Of a DNA stretch of 64,000 nucleotides, positions 23,301 to 31,248 are shown piece by piece. Position numbers and translations under genes: made by a program. Source of the stretch: Anaerolineales bacterium UBA2395. GTDB taxonomy: Bacteria; Chloroflexota; Anaerolineae; Anaerolineales; Villigracilaceae. The notes below the pieces were generated by a model. The model was not told the origin of the DNA. It did no database searches and was given only the letters and a program-made list of their open reading frames with translations. Each line of letters starts with the position of its first letter. The stretch's first letter is position 1. The stretch covers positions 179,236 to 243,235 of the forward strand of contig DDSH01000001.1 in assembly GCA_002343775.1 (NCBI GenBank), read 5' to 3'.

Positions 23301-25136
23301 GAAGGCAGCGACGAAACGCTGACGGGTGAGCCCATCGAAGTCAGCATGGACTGGTCGGTGGTGCCTGGGCACGAGCAGGATTACTCCAGGGTCATCGTTA
23401 CCACCATCGACATCACCGAGCGCAAACGGTCGGAACGCGAGATCCAACAGCGCACCGGGGAACTGCTGCTCATCAACACCCTGAACGATGCCGCCAACCG
23501 CGGCGAGGACATCGAGACCATCACTGAGATCTTTGCACGCGAGACCCGCAACATGTTCGACTGCCAGGACGTGGCGGTCTACCTGCTCAGCCCGGACGGC
23601 GCGCACCTCGAAATGCAAAGTTCCACCATCTCGAACAGCCTGGTCGAGCAGATCGAAAAGTTCATCGGGGTTACCATCCCGCGTATCCGTATCCCTGTCC
23701 GCGAGGACAGCTACACCAGAACACTGCTGAACACCCCGCAAGGCGTCATCAGCAGCAACCCGGCGGAGATCGCAGCCTGGATGGGAGAGTTCACCGAAAC
23801 CACCTTCCTGCCCAATGCGCTGCGGAGCGCCATCAAAAAGATCCTGCCGCAAGTGTTGAAGATTCTCAAGATCAACGCCGTCATCACCATCCCGCTGGTC
23901 TCTTCGGGTCGCACCATCGGCTTGCTGGATATGTCCACGCGCGGCGAATTCACCGTGGACGATCTGCAGCGTGTGCGCATCCTCAGCCATCAGATGACCG
24001 CCGTCATCCTGCGCAAGCAGGCGGAAGCCAGTGTCAAGGTACATCTCCAGCGCATCACCGCCCTGAACGAGATCGACCGCGCCATCACCTCCAGCTTCGA
24101 CATGCGCCTCTCGCTGGAAGTGCTGCTCAAGGAGGTCACATCGCAACTCGATGTCGATGCGGCTGCCGTCCTGCTGCTGAACCCGGTGAACCAGTCGCTG
24201 GAATTCGTCGCGGGCAAGGGCTTTCGCTCAGCCGCCATCCGTCAATCCAACTTGCGGTTGGGCGAGGGACTCGCCGGACGGGCGGGGCTGGAACGACGGG
24301 TGGTTCACGTCGCCAACCTGCACGATACCGGTGTAAATTTCAGCCGTGTCCGCCTGCTCAAAGAGGAAGAGTTCATCGAGTACTTCGGCATTCCACTGAT
24401 CGCCAAGGGAGTGCTCAAAGGCGTGTTGGAGATCTTCAACCGCCACGCACTCATCCCCGACCCGGACTGGTTAAAATACCTCGAAACCCTCGGCGGGCAG
24501 GCAGCCATTGCCGTGGATAACGCCCAGATGTTCCAGGACATGCAACGATCGAATCAGGAAATGACGATCGCCTACGATGCCACCATTGAAGGCTGGTCGC
24601 GTGCGATGGACTTGCGCGACGAGGAGACCGAAGGTCACACCCGCCGCGTGACCGAACTCAGCCTGAGGCTGGCGGAAAAGATGGGGGTCAGCGATCAGGA
24701 GCGGGTCCAGATGCGACGCGGCGCGCTGCTGCACGACATCGGCAAGCTCGGCGTCCCGGATAACATCCTGCTCAAGCCCGGCAAACTCACCGATGAAGAA
24801 TGGGTCATCATGCGCCAGCATCCCACTCATGCCTACGAAATGCTGCTGCCGATCAAATACCTGCGCCCGGCGCTGGATATTCCCTATGCCCACCACGAAA
24901 AATGGGATGGCACGGGCTACCCGCGCGGGTTGAAAGGCGAGCAGATTCCGCTTGCGGCGCGCATTTTCGCCATCGTGGATGTATGGGATGCGCTGCGCTC
25001 GGATCGTCCCTATCGCAAGGGCTGGGAACCGGAACGCATCCGCGAACACATCCTCGAACAATCTGGCAAGCACTTCGACCCGCAAGTGGTGCGGGCATTC
25101 ATGGAATTGATGCAGGAAGACCCGGGCTTGGGGTAA
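20346..25136 (+). CDS. Membrane-anchored multi-PAS, GAF, HD-GYP sensor (c-di-GMP phosphodiesterase type) 1
   Basis: 1596 residues. Two membrane helices at about 29-47 and 63-82, then about seven PAS domains (roughly 94-210, 225-335, 348-470, 475-590, 595-745, 750-870 and 878-1025), each ending in a (D/V)ITERK-like cap that links to the next. GAF domains at about 1035-1220 and 1235-1395 precede a canonical HD-GYP domain (1400-1590): GHTRRVTELSLRL, LLHDIGKLGVPDNILLKPGK and HHEKWDGTGYPRGLKGEQIP. HD-GYP enzymes hydrolyse cyclic di-GMP. The fifth and seventh PAS units carry an insert (FRAYFAEHPEE). Start has GGAGG seven bases upstream. It is followed by kaiB and kaiC. Confidence 0.93.
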   Translation: MRLTGSSKKESDGGKTNPAHRKRNNTTISLRTVAGYFIFGVLWILLSDNLLLRLAPPSSSTYLFIQSAKGWLFVGLSALLIYVILKRDIRALEENETHLRNILNAAPDAMVIIKEDGSITLANQQVKTIFGYEPDELIGQAVEILMPERFHEEHRRNQSEHFQTPSHRADISQTLYGLHKDGREFPISIHLNHQTIGGTLFIIASIRDMTEWKFNEDLILESQGLYREMFENNPQPMWVYDLETLAFLMVNDAAVNHYGYSREEFLGMTLKDIRPAEDIPALTANLAQPTQPIEKTTGWRHRKKNGTLIDVEIASHAIQYNGRPARMVLANDVTERKQALDALRESEERFRLTFDNANIGVCLVDLDGRLLRVNAQMCNMLGYSQPVLESMTVNSIAHPDDMDRSPLYIQQAISGQVEHSQFEKRYLHKQGHTVWGQVSSTLIRDKDGNPRYFISHVLDITDRKIAETALRISEENYRSLAETSDSAIAVLNRDGIILYVNPAGIRIWDDPQMVGKTVHDLFPAETADNYLAVIHRVIDEQTVDLNELHAQVRNRAMWFRISMSPLKNPDGSVNALLLNAWDITEQKQAETVLIRNEQRYRALFEDVPVAIWEQDFSAIKKHLEALKAGGVSDFRAYFAEHPEELLFCQHLTRILDVNQTAVRMYEAKDKQELIRATMQDTSQGELENGVEEMIAIATGRTSHSWEGGDETMTGRPIEIRLNWSVVPGYEDDYSRVLLTTVDITERKWAEEAVKISEERYRQTLESMMEGCQIIGFDWRYIYINDAAARQGRNTREALLNRTMMEAYPGIETTEMFATLRDCMENRVTRQIENRFTFPDGSSGWFELAIQPAPEGIFILSFDITERKRAEEALQESEKRYRLLFEDSPVALWEEDFSLVKDYLDSLKARGVIDLYEYFDLHPEALKECAAKVVILDVNKAALGMYGAGSKQELIEATLRNLTRDGLSHIVGEFAAVAEGHSLYQWEGSDETLTGEPIEVSMDWSVVPGHEQDYSRVIVTTIDITERKRSEREIQQRTGELLLINTLNDAANRGEDIETITEIFARETRNMFDCQDVAVYLLSPDGAHLEMQSSTISNSLVEQIEKFIGVTIPRIRIPVREDSYTRTLLNTPQGVISSNPAEIAAWMGEFTETTFLPNALRSAIKKILPQVLKILKINAVITIPLVSSGRTIGLLDMSTRGEFTVDDLQRVRILSHQMTAVILRKQAEASVKVHLQRITALNEIDRAITSSFDMRLSLEVLLKEVTSQLDVDAAAVLLLNPVNQSLEFVAGKGFRSAAIRQSNLRLGEGLAGRAGLERRVVHVANLHDTGVNFSRVRLLKEEEFIEYFGIPLIAKGVLKGVLEIFNRHALIPDPDWLKYLETLGGQAAIAVDNAQMFQDMQRSNQEMTIAYDATIEGWSRAMDLRDEETEGHTRRVTELSLRLAEKMGVSDQERVQMRRGALLHDIGKLGVPDNILLKPGKLTDEEWVIMRQHPTHAYEMLLPIKYLRPALDIPYAHHEKWDGTGYPRGLKGEQIPLAARIFAIVDVWDALRSDRPYRKGWEPERIREHILEQSGKHFDPQVVRAFMELMQEDPGLG

Positions 25137-25175
25137 ACGCGAACTGCCATTCTGTGTTTTTGGGGTAAATTCCTG

Positions 25176-25181
25176 TATAAT
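25176..25181 (+). promoter_or_regulatory. Candidate -10 box before kaiB
   Basis: TATAAT 76 bases before the kaiB start, in the only gap (25137-25257) of the sensor-kaiBC region. No good -35. Downstream, GCGGTCAGACCGC at 25226-25238 is a perfect 13-bp palindrome that may be an operator for kaiBC. Confidence 0.45.
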
Positions 25182-25257
25182 AAAAAAACCTACCCTGCAC
25201 AGACTCAATTTACACATGAGAGCTGGCGGTCAGACCGCGTAATCCCCAAAAGGCATC

Positions 25258-25530
25258 GTGACCCATTACGTTTTCAAGCTCTTCATCACCGGAAGATCTC
25301 CCCATGCTGACACAGCCCTGGCGAACCTGAAGCACGTATGCGATACGCTATTGGATGATGAGTGCAGCATCACAGTGGTGGATGTGGATAAGGACCCCGA
25401 ACAGGCGGAAATCGATCAGATCCTGGCAACCCCCACACTTGTTAAAGAATATCCTCTTCCCCAACGCCGCATCATCGGCGATCTTTCCGATATCGAAAAA
25501 GTAAAAAAAGCCCTGGGGTTGGGTTATTAG
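25258..25530 (+). CDS. kaiB: KaiB-like clock protein
   Basis: 90 residues, the usual KaiB length. The N-terminal strand YVFKLFITGRSPHADTALANL and the C-terminal block ILATPTLVKEYPLPQRRIIGDL are diagnostic for KaiB; the latter is the fold-switching half that binds the KaiC CI ring. Begins at a GTG after AAAGG; no in-frame ATG exists in the gap. It lies 32 bases before kaiC. KaiA is absent from this window. Non-cyanobacterial kaiBC pairs are known, mostly as hourglass timers or stress modules, so a circadian oscillator should not be assumed. Confidence 0.93.
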   Translation: MTHYVFKLFITGRSPHADTALANLKHVCDTLLDDECSITVVDVDKDPEQAEIDQILATPTLVKEYPLPQRRIIGDLSDIEKVKKALGLGY

Positions 25531-25561
25531 ATCCAGGAGTAAAGGAAAGGGTTCTGGCAAT

Positions 25562-27040
25562 ATGAACGAAACACATGCGATCAAAAAACTGCGCACCGGC
25601 ATCCTCGGTTTTGATGAGATCACAGAGGGCGGTCTGCCCCAGGGACGCACCACCCTCGTTTCCGGCACCGCCGGAAGCGGCAAGACCGTGCTGGCAGCTC
25701 AGTTTCTCGCTGAAGGGATCCAAAAATTTGGCGAAACGGGCGTTTTTATCACCTTTGAAGAATCGCCGGAAGATATTCGCCGCAATATCCTCTCCCTTGG
25801 CTGGAACGTCACCGAGTGGGAAGCCGATAATCGCTGGGCGTTTGTGGATGCTTCGCCGCGCCTCGGCGAGGAAGCCATCGTAGCAGGAAAGTACGATCTC
25901 GGCGCCCTGCTGGCTCGCATCGAACATGCCGTCAAACGCACAGGCGCGACCCGCCTGGCGATGGATTCACTCGGCGCAATTTTCAGCCGTTTTGAAGATG
26001 CCTCGGTGGTGCGCACCGAATTGTTTCGCATTGCCGTCGCCCTCAAAGCCATGGGTGTCACCGCCATGATGACCGCCGAACGGCGGCAGGAATACGGCGA
26101 CATCTCGCGCTTCAGCGTGGAGGAGTTCGTCGCCGACAATGTCTTGATCCTGCGCAATGTGCTGGAAGGCGAAAAACGCCGCCGCACCATCGAGATCCTC
26201 AAGTATCGCGGCACCAGTCACCATAAAGGCGAATACCCGTTTACCATCCTTCCCGAAAAAGGCATTGTCATCATCCCGCTTGCCGCCATCGAACTCAAAC
26301 AACGCTCTTCGGCAGTGCGCGTTACCTCCGGCAACAACAGGCTGGACACCCTATGCGGCGGAGGTTTCTTCCGCGATTCCATCGTCCTCGTCTCAGGCGC
26401 CACCGGCACCGGTAAGACACTCATCACCACCGAGTTTATCGCCGGAGGTGTGGAAAGCGGCGAACGCAGCCTGCTGTTTGCCTTCGAGGAAAGTCATGAA
26501 CAACTCTTTCGCAATGCCACCGGCTGGGGGCGTGATTTTGAACGCCTCGAAGCGGAAGGCAAGTTGAAAGTGGTCTGCGATTATCCCGAAGTAGCGGGCT
26601 TGGAAGATCACCTCATCCGCATGCAGTCCATCATCGAAGAATTCAAACCCAATCGCGTGGCAGTCGATAGCCTTTCAGCGCTTGAGCGCATCTCCACCAT
26701 CAAAGGCTTCCGCGAGTTCGTCATCGGCTTTACTTCCTTCATCAAACATAAGGAAATTGCCGGGCTGTTCACCGCCACCACGCCCACGCTCACGGGCGGC
26801 GCATCCATCACCGAAACGCATATTTCCACCATTACCGATTCGATCATCCTCCTACGCTATGTGGAAATGCGCGGCGAAATGAAACGCGGGCTGACCATGC
26901 TCAAAATGCGCGGCTCCGCGCACGACCACGACATTCATGAATTCAACATTGATGGGCACGGAATGCATATCGGCGACCCCTTCCGCTCGATGGCAGGCAT
27001 CCTTGCCGGGCACCCGATCTACGTCGACCCCGAGGTATAA
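25562..27040 (+). CDS. kaiC: KaiC-like double-RecA ATPase/autokinase
   Basis: 492 residues. CI ring: Walker A GTAGSGKT (35-42) and FITFEESPEDI with the catalytic Glu pair. CII ring: Walker A GATGTGKT (279-286) and LFAFEESHEQ. The autophosphorylation site ITETHISTITDSIILL keeps Thr417, Ser422 and Thr423, which align with Synechococcus Thr426, Ser431 and Thr432. The protein ends soon after MAGILAGHPIYVDPEV, so the C-terminal tail that KaiA grips in cyanobacteria is missing, in line with the absence of kaiA. Next gene is another PAS/HD-GYP sensor 27 bases downstream, probably co-transcribed. Confidence 0.94.
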   Translation: MNETHAIKKLRTGILGFDEITEGGLPQGRTTLVSGTAGSGKTVLAAQFLAEGIQKFGETGVFITFEESPEDIRRNILSLGWNVTEWEADNRWAFVDASPRLGEEAIVAGKYDLGALLARIEHAVKRTGATRLAMDSLGAIFSRFEDASVVRTELFRIAVALKAMGVTAMMTAERRQEYGDISRFSVEEFVADNVLILRNVLEGEKRRRTIEILKYRGTSHHKGEYPFTILPEKGIVIIPLAAIELKQRSSAVRVTSGNNRLDTLCGGGFFRDSIVLVSGATGTGKTLITTEFIAGGVESGERSLLFAFEESHEQLFRNATGWGRDFERLEAEGKLKVVCDYPEVAGLEDHLIRMQSIIEEFKPNRVAVDSLSALERISTIKGFREFVIGFTSFIKHKEIAGLFTATTPTLTGGASITETHISTITDSIILLRYVEMRGEMKRGLTMLKMRGSAHDHDIHEFNIDGHGMHIGDPFRSMAGILAGHPIYVDPEV

Positions 27041-27067
27041 CCGCGCCCGAATCGTTTCGGAGCAACC

Positions 27068-30000
27068 ATGAAGAACGCAAAACCCAAAAGGGAGCCTGCC
27101 AAAACGGCTTCACCAGAACGTTTCGAACGGCAAATGCGTGACCTGGTCAATTACAACCTGGACGGGATTCTTGTGGTTGGCTTGGATGGCGTTACTTTGT
27201 TTGCCAACCCCGCCGCCTGCACCTTGCTCAACCGCCCGCTCGCATCCTTGCTGGACGTTGAAATTGGTCTGCCACTCTCGGGCGCAGACTACACCGAGAT
27301 CGAGATCCGCCATCCTGATGGTTCGCTTGCCACTGTCGAAATGCGCGTCCACAGCATCGAATGGGAGGGGCAGCCCGCCTGGCTCGCCGACCTGCGCGAT
27401 ATCACCGAGCGCAGGCAGGCACAGGAGGCGTTGCGCGCGAGCGAAGAAAAAATGCGCAGCATATTCCGAGCCGCCCCCACCGGCATTGGTGTCGTCTGCA
27501 ACAGGGTACTGATGGATGTTAATCACCGCATTTGCGAGATGACCGGGTATGCGAAAGAGGAACTCATCGGGCAAAGCGCCAGAATACTGTATCCGACACA
27601 GGAGGATTTCGACTTTGTCGGGCGGGAGAAATACCGTCAAATTGCCGGAGCCGGCACAGGGCAGGTGGAGACGCGCTGGCGGAAAAAGGATGGCGCGGTC
27701 ATCGACATCCTGCTTGCATCCACTCCCATCGATAATAAAGACCTATCGAAAGGCGTAACCTTCACCGCCCTTGACATCACCGAACGCAAACTGGCAGAAG
27801 ACGCTCTGCGGAAAAGCGAAGAGCGCCACCGCCAGATCTCCACCCTGATGTCAGATTATGTCTATTACGGCGTGGCATTCCCTGATGGATCCACAGAGAC
27901 CCAGTGGATCAGCGGTGCCTTCGAACGTATCACCGGTTATACAAAAGAGGAGGTCAACCAACTGCAGGGCGGGTACTCGTCGTTGGTCTTTCCGGAAGAT
28001 TTGCAAGAGGTGATCCGACAGTATCCCAACTTGATAAAAAACGGCACACTCACCGTCGAATACCGCCTTCGGTGCAAAAACGGAGAGATCCGCTGGATGC
28101 TCGACTACATACAGTACGTCAAAAGCAGTGGATTGGGCAGCCCTGCCTCAATGTTGGGCGCAGTACAGGACATCACCGAGCGCAAACGCGCCGAACTGGC
28201 ACTGATGGAAAACGAAGCCATGTTAAAGGATGCGGAACGGAACGCTCAACTTGGCTATTACGACATCGAAATTGCCAGCGGCAAAGCGATCTGGTCGGAT
28301 GAAACCTATCGCATCTTCGGTTTGGAAAGGGACAGCTATAACCCGGACTTAAGCAACTACGAAATGCTTCTGCACCCCGAAGACAGAATGAAGGTCTACC
28401 AACTTTACGAGGAATGCATCAGGGAACAAAAACCGTTCAACCTGACCTACCGCATCATCCGCCCAGACGGTGAAATCCGACATGTCCATAGTATTTCCTC
28501 CATGAAAAAAAATCCGGATGATACCCAGCGTCTCTTTGGAACCATTCAAGATGTCACCGAACGTGTACAGGCAGAGCAAGATCTGAGGGTGGCTCTGGTC
28601 AAATTCAAAACGCTTTTCGAAAGTTTCCCGCTTGGAATAACCATCGCCGATAAGACCGGCAAAATCCTGGAATCGAATCGCATGTCGGAACATCTGCTTG
28701 GGATTTCACAGGAAGAACACCGTCAACGCGTTCTGGGCGGCTCCACGTGGAAAATTGTGCGCCCAGACGGAACCCCCATGCCACCCGAGGAATATGCCAG
28801 TGTGCGCGCCTTGCGGGAAAACAGTATTGTGCAAAATGTCGAACTGGGCATTGTTAAAGGGGATGCTTCCATCACCTGGCTCAATGTGACCGCCGCCCCC
28901 CTGCCGCTGGAAGGATATGGCGTGGTGGTCACCTATGGCGACATCACCGAGCAGAAACGGGCAGAACTTGCCCTGGCGCGCAATGAGCATATCCTGCGTC
29001 TGTTCGTGGAGCATTCGCCTGCCGCCATTGCCATGTTCGACCGCGACATGCGGTATATCGTCACAAGCCGCCGCTACCTGACGGATTTCGGGCTTGGCGA
29101 ACAAAACCTTGCCGGGCGTTCGCACTATGAGGTCTTCCCTGAAATGACGGAGGAACGAAAAGAGATCCACCGGCAGTGTCTGGCGGGCGCCGTGGTGAAG
29201 AATGACGCCGACCCGCTCCTACGCCCCAATGGAAAACTGGACTGGGTGCGATATGAACTCCGTCCCTGGTTTGAGGCGAACGGAGAGGTCGGCGGTCTCA
29301 TCTTTTTCTCCGAAGTCATCACCGGGCAAATTCAGGCGCGGGATGCACTGATCAAAAACGAAGCCCTGCTCAAGGAAGCCCAGCACATGGGGCGCATCGG
29401 TCACTGGGAGTGTATTTTGCCAAGCGAGGACTTGCTTTGTTCGGATGAGTTTTTCGAGATATTAGAGATTCCCCGACCAGACAACGGCACCATTTCGCAA
29501 CATACAATCGTGGAAATGGTCAAAACCGAAGATCGGCAGCGGTTGGCAGACATGGACATCGCTGCGATCGCCAATCGTTCTAATGCGGATTACGAGTTCA
29601 AGATCAATCTTTCCGGCGGGCGGGTACGCTGGCTGCACCAACGCATCCAGATCACCTATGGTGAAGATGGCAAACCGACACGCATGATGGGTGTTGTGCA
29701 GGACATCACCGAACGGAAACAGGCAGAGGCGGAAATCCAGATACAGATCCAGCGCATCACTGCGTTGAACGAGATCGACCGCGCCATCAGTTCCAGCCTC
29801 GATATGCGCCTTTCACTGGATGTGCTGCTGAGTGAGACCATAATGCAGCTTGGGGTGGATGCGGCATCCATTTTGTTGTTGAATCCAATAGAGCAGGAAC
29901 TTGAATTCATCACCGGACAGGGGTTTCGATCCCCGCGAATCCGTCAGACCCGGGAACGGCTCGGGCAGGGTTTGGCGGGGAAACCGGCGTTAACGCGCAA

Positions 30001-30835
30001 GGTGCTGCACATCCCTCATCTCCGCGAAGCCATTGAAGACTCTCTGCGCAAGGAGTTGTTGCAAGAAGAGGACTTTGTAGAGTACTTCGGCGTGCCGCTG
30101 ATCGCCAAGGGAGAATTCAAGGGCGTGTTGGAGATCTTCAATCGCACCAACCTGCATCCTGGTCCAGATTGGCTGGACTACCTTGAAACCCTCGGCGGGC
30201 AGGCAGCCATAGCCATCGATAACGCCCAGATGTTCGAGCGATTACAACGTTCCAACCAGGAGATGATGATCGCCTACGATGCCACCATTGAAGGCTGGTC
30301 GCGTGCGATGGACTTGCGCGACGAAGAGACCGAAGGTCACACCCGCCGCGTGACCGAACTCAGCCTGAGGCTGGCGGAAAAGATGGGGGTCGGCGATCAG
30401 GAGCGGGTCCAGATGCGACGCGGCGCGCTGCTGCACGACATCGGCAAGCTCGGCGTTCCGGATAACATCCTGCTCAAGCCCGGCAAACTCACTGACGAAG
30501 AATGGGGCATCATGCGCCAGCATCCTACCCGCGCCTACGAGATGCTGCTGCCGATCAAATACCTGCGCCTGGCGCTGGATATTCCCTATGCCCACCACGA
30601 AAAATGGGATGGCACGGGCTACCCGCGCGGGTTGAAAGGCGAGCAGATTCCGCTTGCGGCGCGCATTTTCGCCATCGTGGATGTGTGGGATGCGCTGCGC
30701 TCGGATCGTCCCTATCGCAAGGGCTGGGCAACGGAAAAGATTCGAGAATACATCCTAGCCGAATCTGGCAAACACTTCGACCCGCAAGTGGTGCGGGCAT
30801 TCATGGAGTTGATGCAGGAAGACCCGGGACTCTAA
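27068..30835 (+). CDS. Multi-PAS, GAF, HD-GYP sensor 2
   Basis: 1255 residues without membrane helices, so cytosolic. About seven PAS domains with (D/V)(I/V)TERK-type caps, including one with the EHSPAAIAMFDRDMRYIV start that recurs in sensor 3. One GAF domain (about 895-1055; LNEIDRAISSSLDMRLSLDV onward) and an HD-GYP domain (about 1060-1250) with LLHDIGKLGVPDN and HHEKWDGTGYPRGLKG. Predicted c-di-GMP phosphodiesterase. Ribosome-binding site GGAG before the ATG. It follows kaiC by 27 bases, suggesting a kaiB-kaiC-sensor operon. The last kilobase is nearly identical in DNA to the end of sensor 1, and its final 80 bases match sensor 3. Confidence 0.93.
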   Translation: MKNAKPKREPAKTASPERFERQMRDLVNYNLDGILVVGLDGVTLFANPAACTLLNRPLASLLDVEIGLPLSGADYTEIEIRHPDGSLATVEMRVHSIEWEGQPAWLADLRDITERRQAQEALRASEEKMRSIFRAAPTGIGVVCNRVLMDVNHRICEMTGYAKEELIGQSARILYPTQEDFDFVGREKYRQIAGAGTGQVETRWRKKDGAVIDILLASTPIDNKDLSKGVTFTALDITERKLAEDALRKSEERHRQISTLMSDYVYYGVAFPDGSTETQWISGAFERITGYTKEEVNQLQGGYSSLVFPEDLQEVIRQYPNLIKNGTLTVEYRLRCKNGEIRWMLDYIQYVKSSGLGSPASMLGAVQDITERKRAELALMENEAMLKDAERNAQLGYYDIEIASGKAIWSDETYRIFGLERDSYNPDLSNYEMLLHPEDRMKVYQLYEECIREQKPFNLTYRIIRPDGEIRHVHSISSMKKNPDDTQRLFGTIQDVTERVQAEQDLRVALVKFKTLFESFPLGITIADKTGKILESNRMSEHLLGISQEEHRQRVLGGSTWKIVRPDGTPMPPEEYASVRALRENSIVQNVELGIVKGDASITWLNVTAAPLPLEGYGVVVTYGDITEQKRAELALARNEHILRLFVEHSPAAIAMFDRDMRYIVTSRRYLTDFGLGEQNLAGRSHYEVFPEMTEERKEIHRQCLAGAVVKNDADPLLRPNGKLDWVRYELRPWFEANGEVGGLIFFSEVITGQIQARDALIKNEALLKEAQHMGRIGHWECILPSEDLLCSDEFFEILEIPRPDNGTISQHTIVEMVKTEDRQRLADMDIAAIANRSNADYEFKINLSGGRVRWLHQRIQITYGEDGKPTRMMGVVQDITERKQAEAEIQIQIQRITALNEIDRAISSSLDMRLSLDVLLSETIMQLGVDAASILLLNPIEQELEFITGQGFRSPRIRQTRERLGQGLAGKPALTRKVLHIPHLREAIEDSLRKELLQEEDFVEYFGVPLIAKGEFKGVLEIFNRTNLHPGPDWLDYLETLGGQAAIAIDNAQMFERLQRSNQEMMIAYDATIEGWSRAMDLRDEETEGHTRRVTELSLRLAEKMGVGDQERVQMRRGALLHDIGKLGVPDNILLKPGKLTDEEWGIMRQHPTRAYEMLLPIKYLRLALDIPYAHHEKWDGTGYPRGLKGEQIPLAARIFAIVDVWDALRSDRPYRKGWATEKIREYILAESGKHFDPQVVRAFMELMQEDPGL

Positions 30836-31121
30836 CCGGAATAGCGGCGTTTCAAAACAAGGGGGATTCATTGGAAGATTCGGGAGAGGCGGGATTTTTA
30901 TCATGCAAAATTAGTGAAAAAATGCAAATGTGGATGGAATAACTCTGGTTTATCATGAACTGATAATCAGACGTTAATTTTTATTGGGTTTGCTATCGCC
31001 GCGAAATCATGTCAGTACGCGGATCGCCCCCACAACGACATTCATTCAGAAGAGAAATATTGGGTATGTATCTGAGTGAGAATCATCAGTCCAAGGGCTA
31101 TAGGATTATCGAGAGGTCGTT

Positions 31122-31190
31122 ATGAGCCCAAAACAAACCGGGAAACTGTCATCAAAAAAAAGGGGAGGAATACGACGTTGTCTCGAATAA
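31122..31190 (+). other. Probable true 5' end of sensor 3, separated by a frameshift at an A8 run
   Basis: An ATG at 31122 with GAGAGG upstream opens a frame that stops at 31190. The sensor 3 frame is open from 31126 but contains no start before GTG 31249, in the middle of a PAS domain. If the run of eight A at 31154-31161 had seven, translation from 31122 would read MSPKQTGKLSSKKGEEYD and run smoothly into the full PAS start LVNALPEAVITTD. Either an assembly indel, transcriptional slippage on A8, or a real mutation. Confidence 0.65.
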
Positions 31191-31248
31191 GAACGCGAGC
31201 GAACCATTCCCCTTCTTAACACAACTTGTCAATGCTCTGCCAGAAGCG

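Noticed and set aside
23034..24146. 370-codon minus-strand frame inside sensor 1
   Set aside because: Shadow of the PAS/GAF coding frame in GC-rich DNA; no motif, no start signal.
25562..27040. kaiC as a RadA/other RecA-like ATPase instead of a true KaiC
   Set aside because: Double RecA layout, kaiB next door and the ETHISTITDS phosphorylation block all support KaiC.
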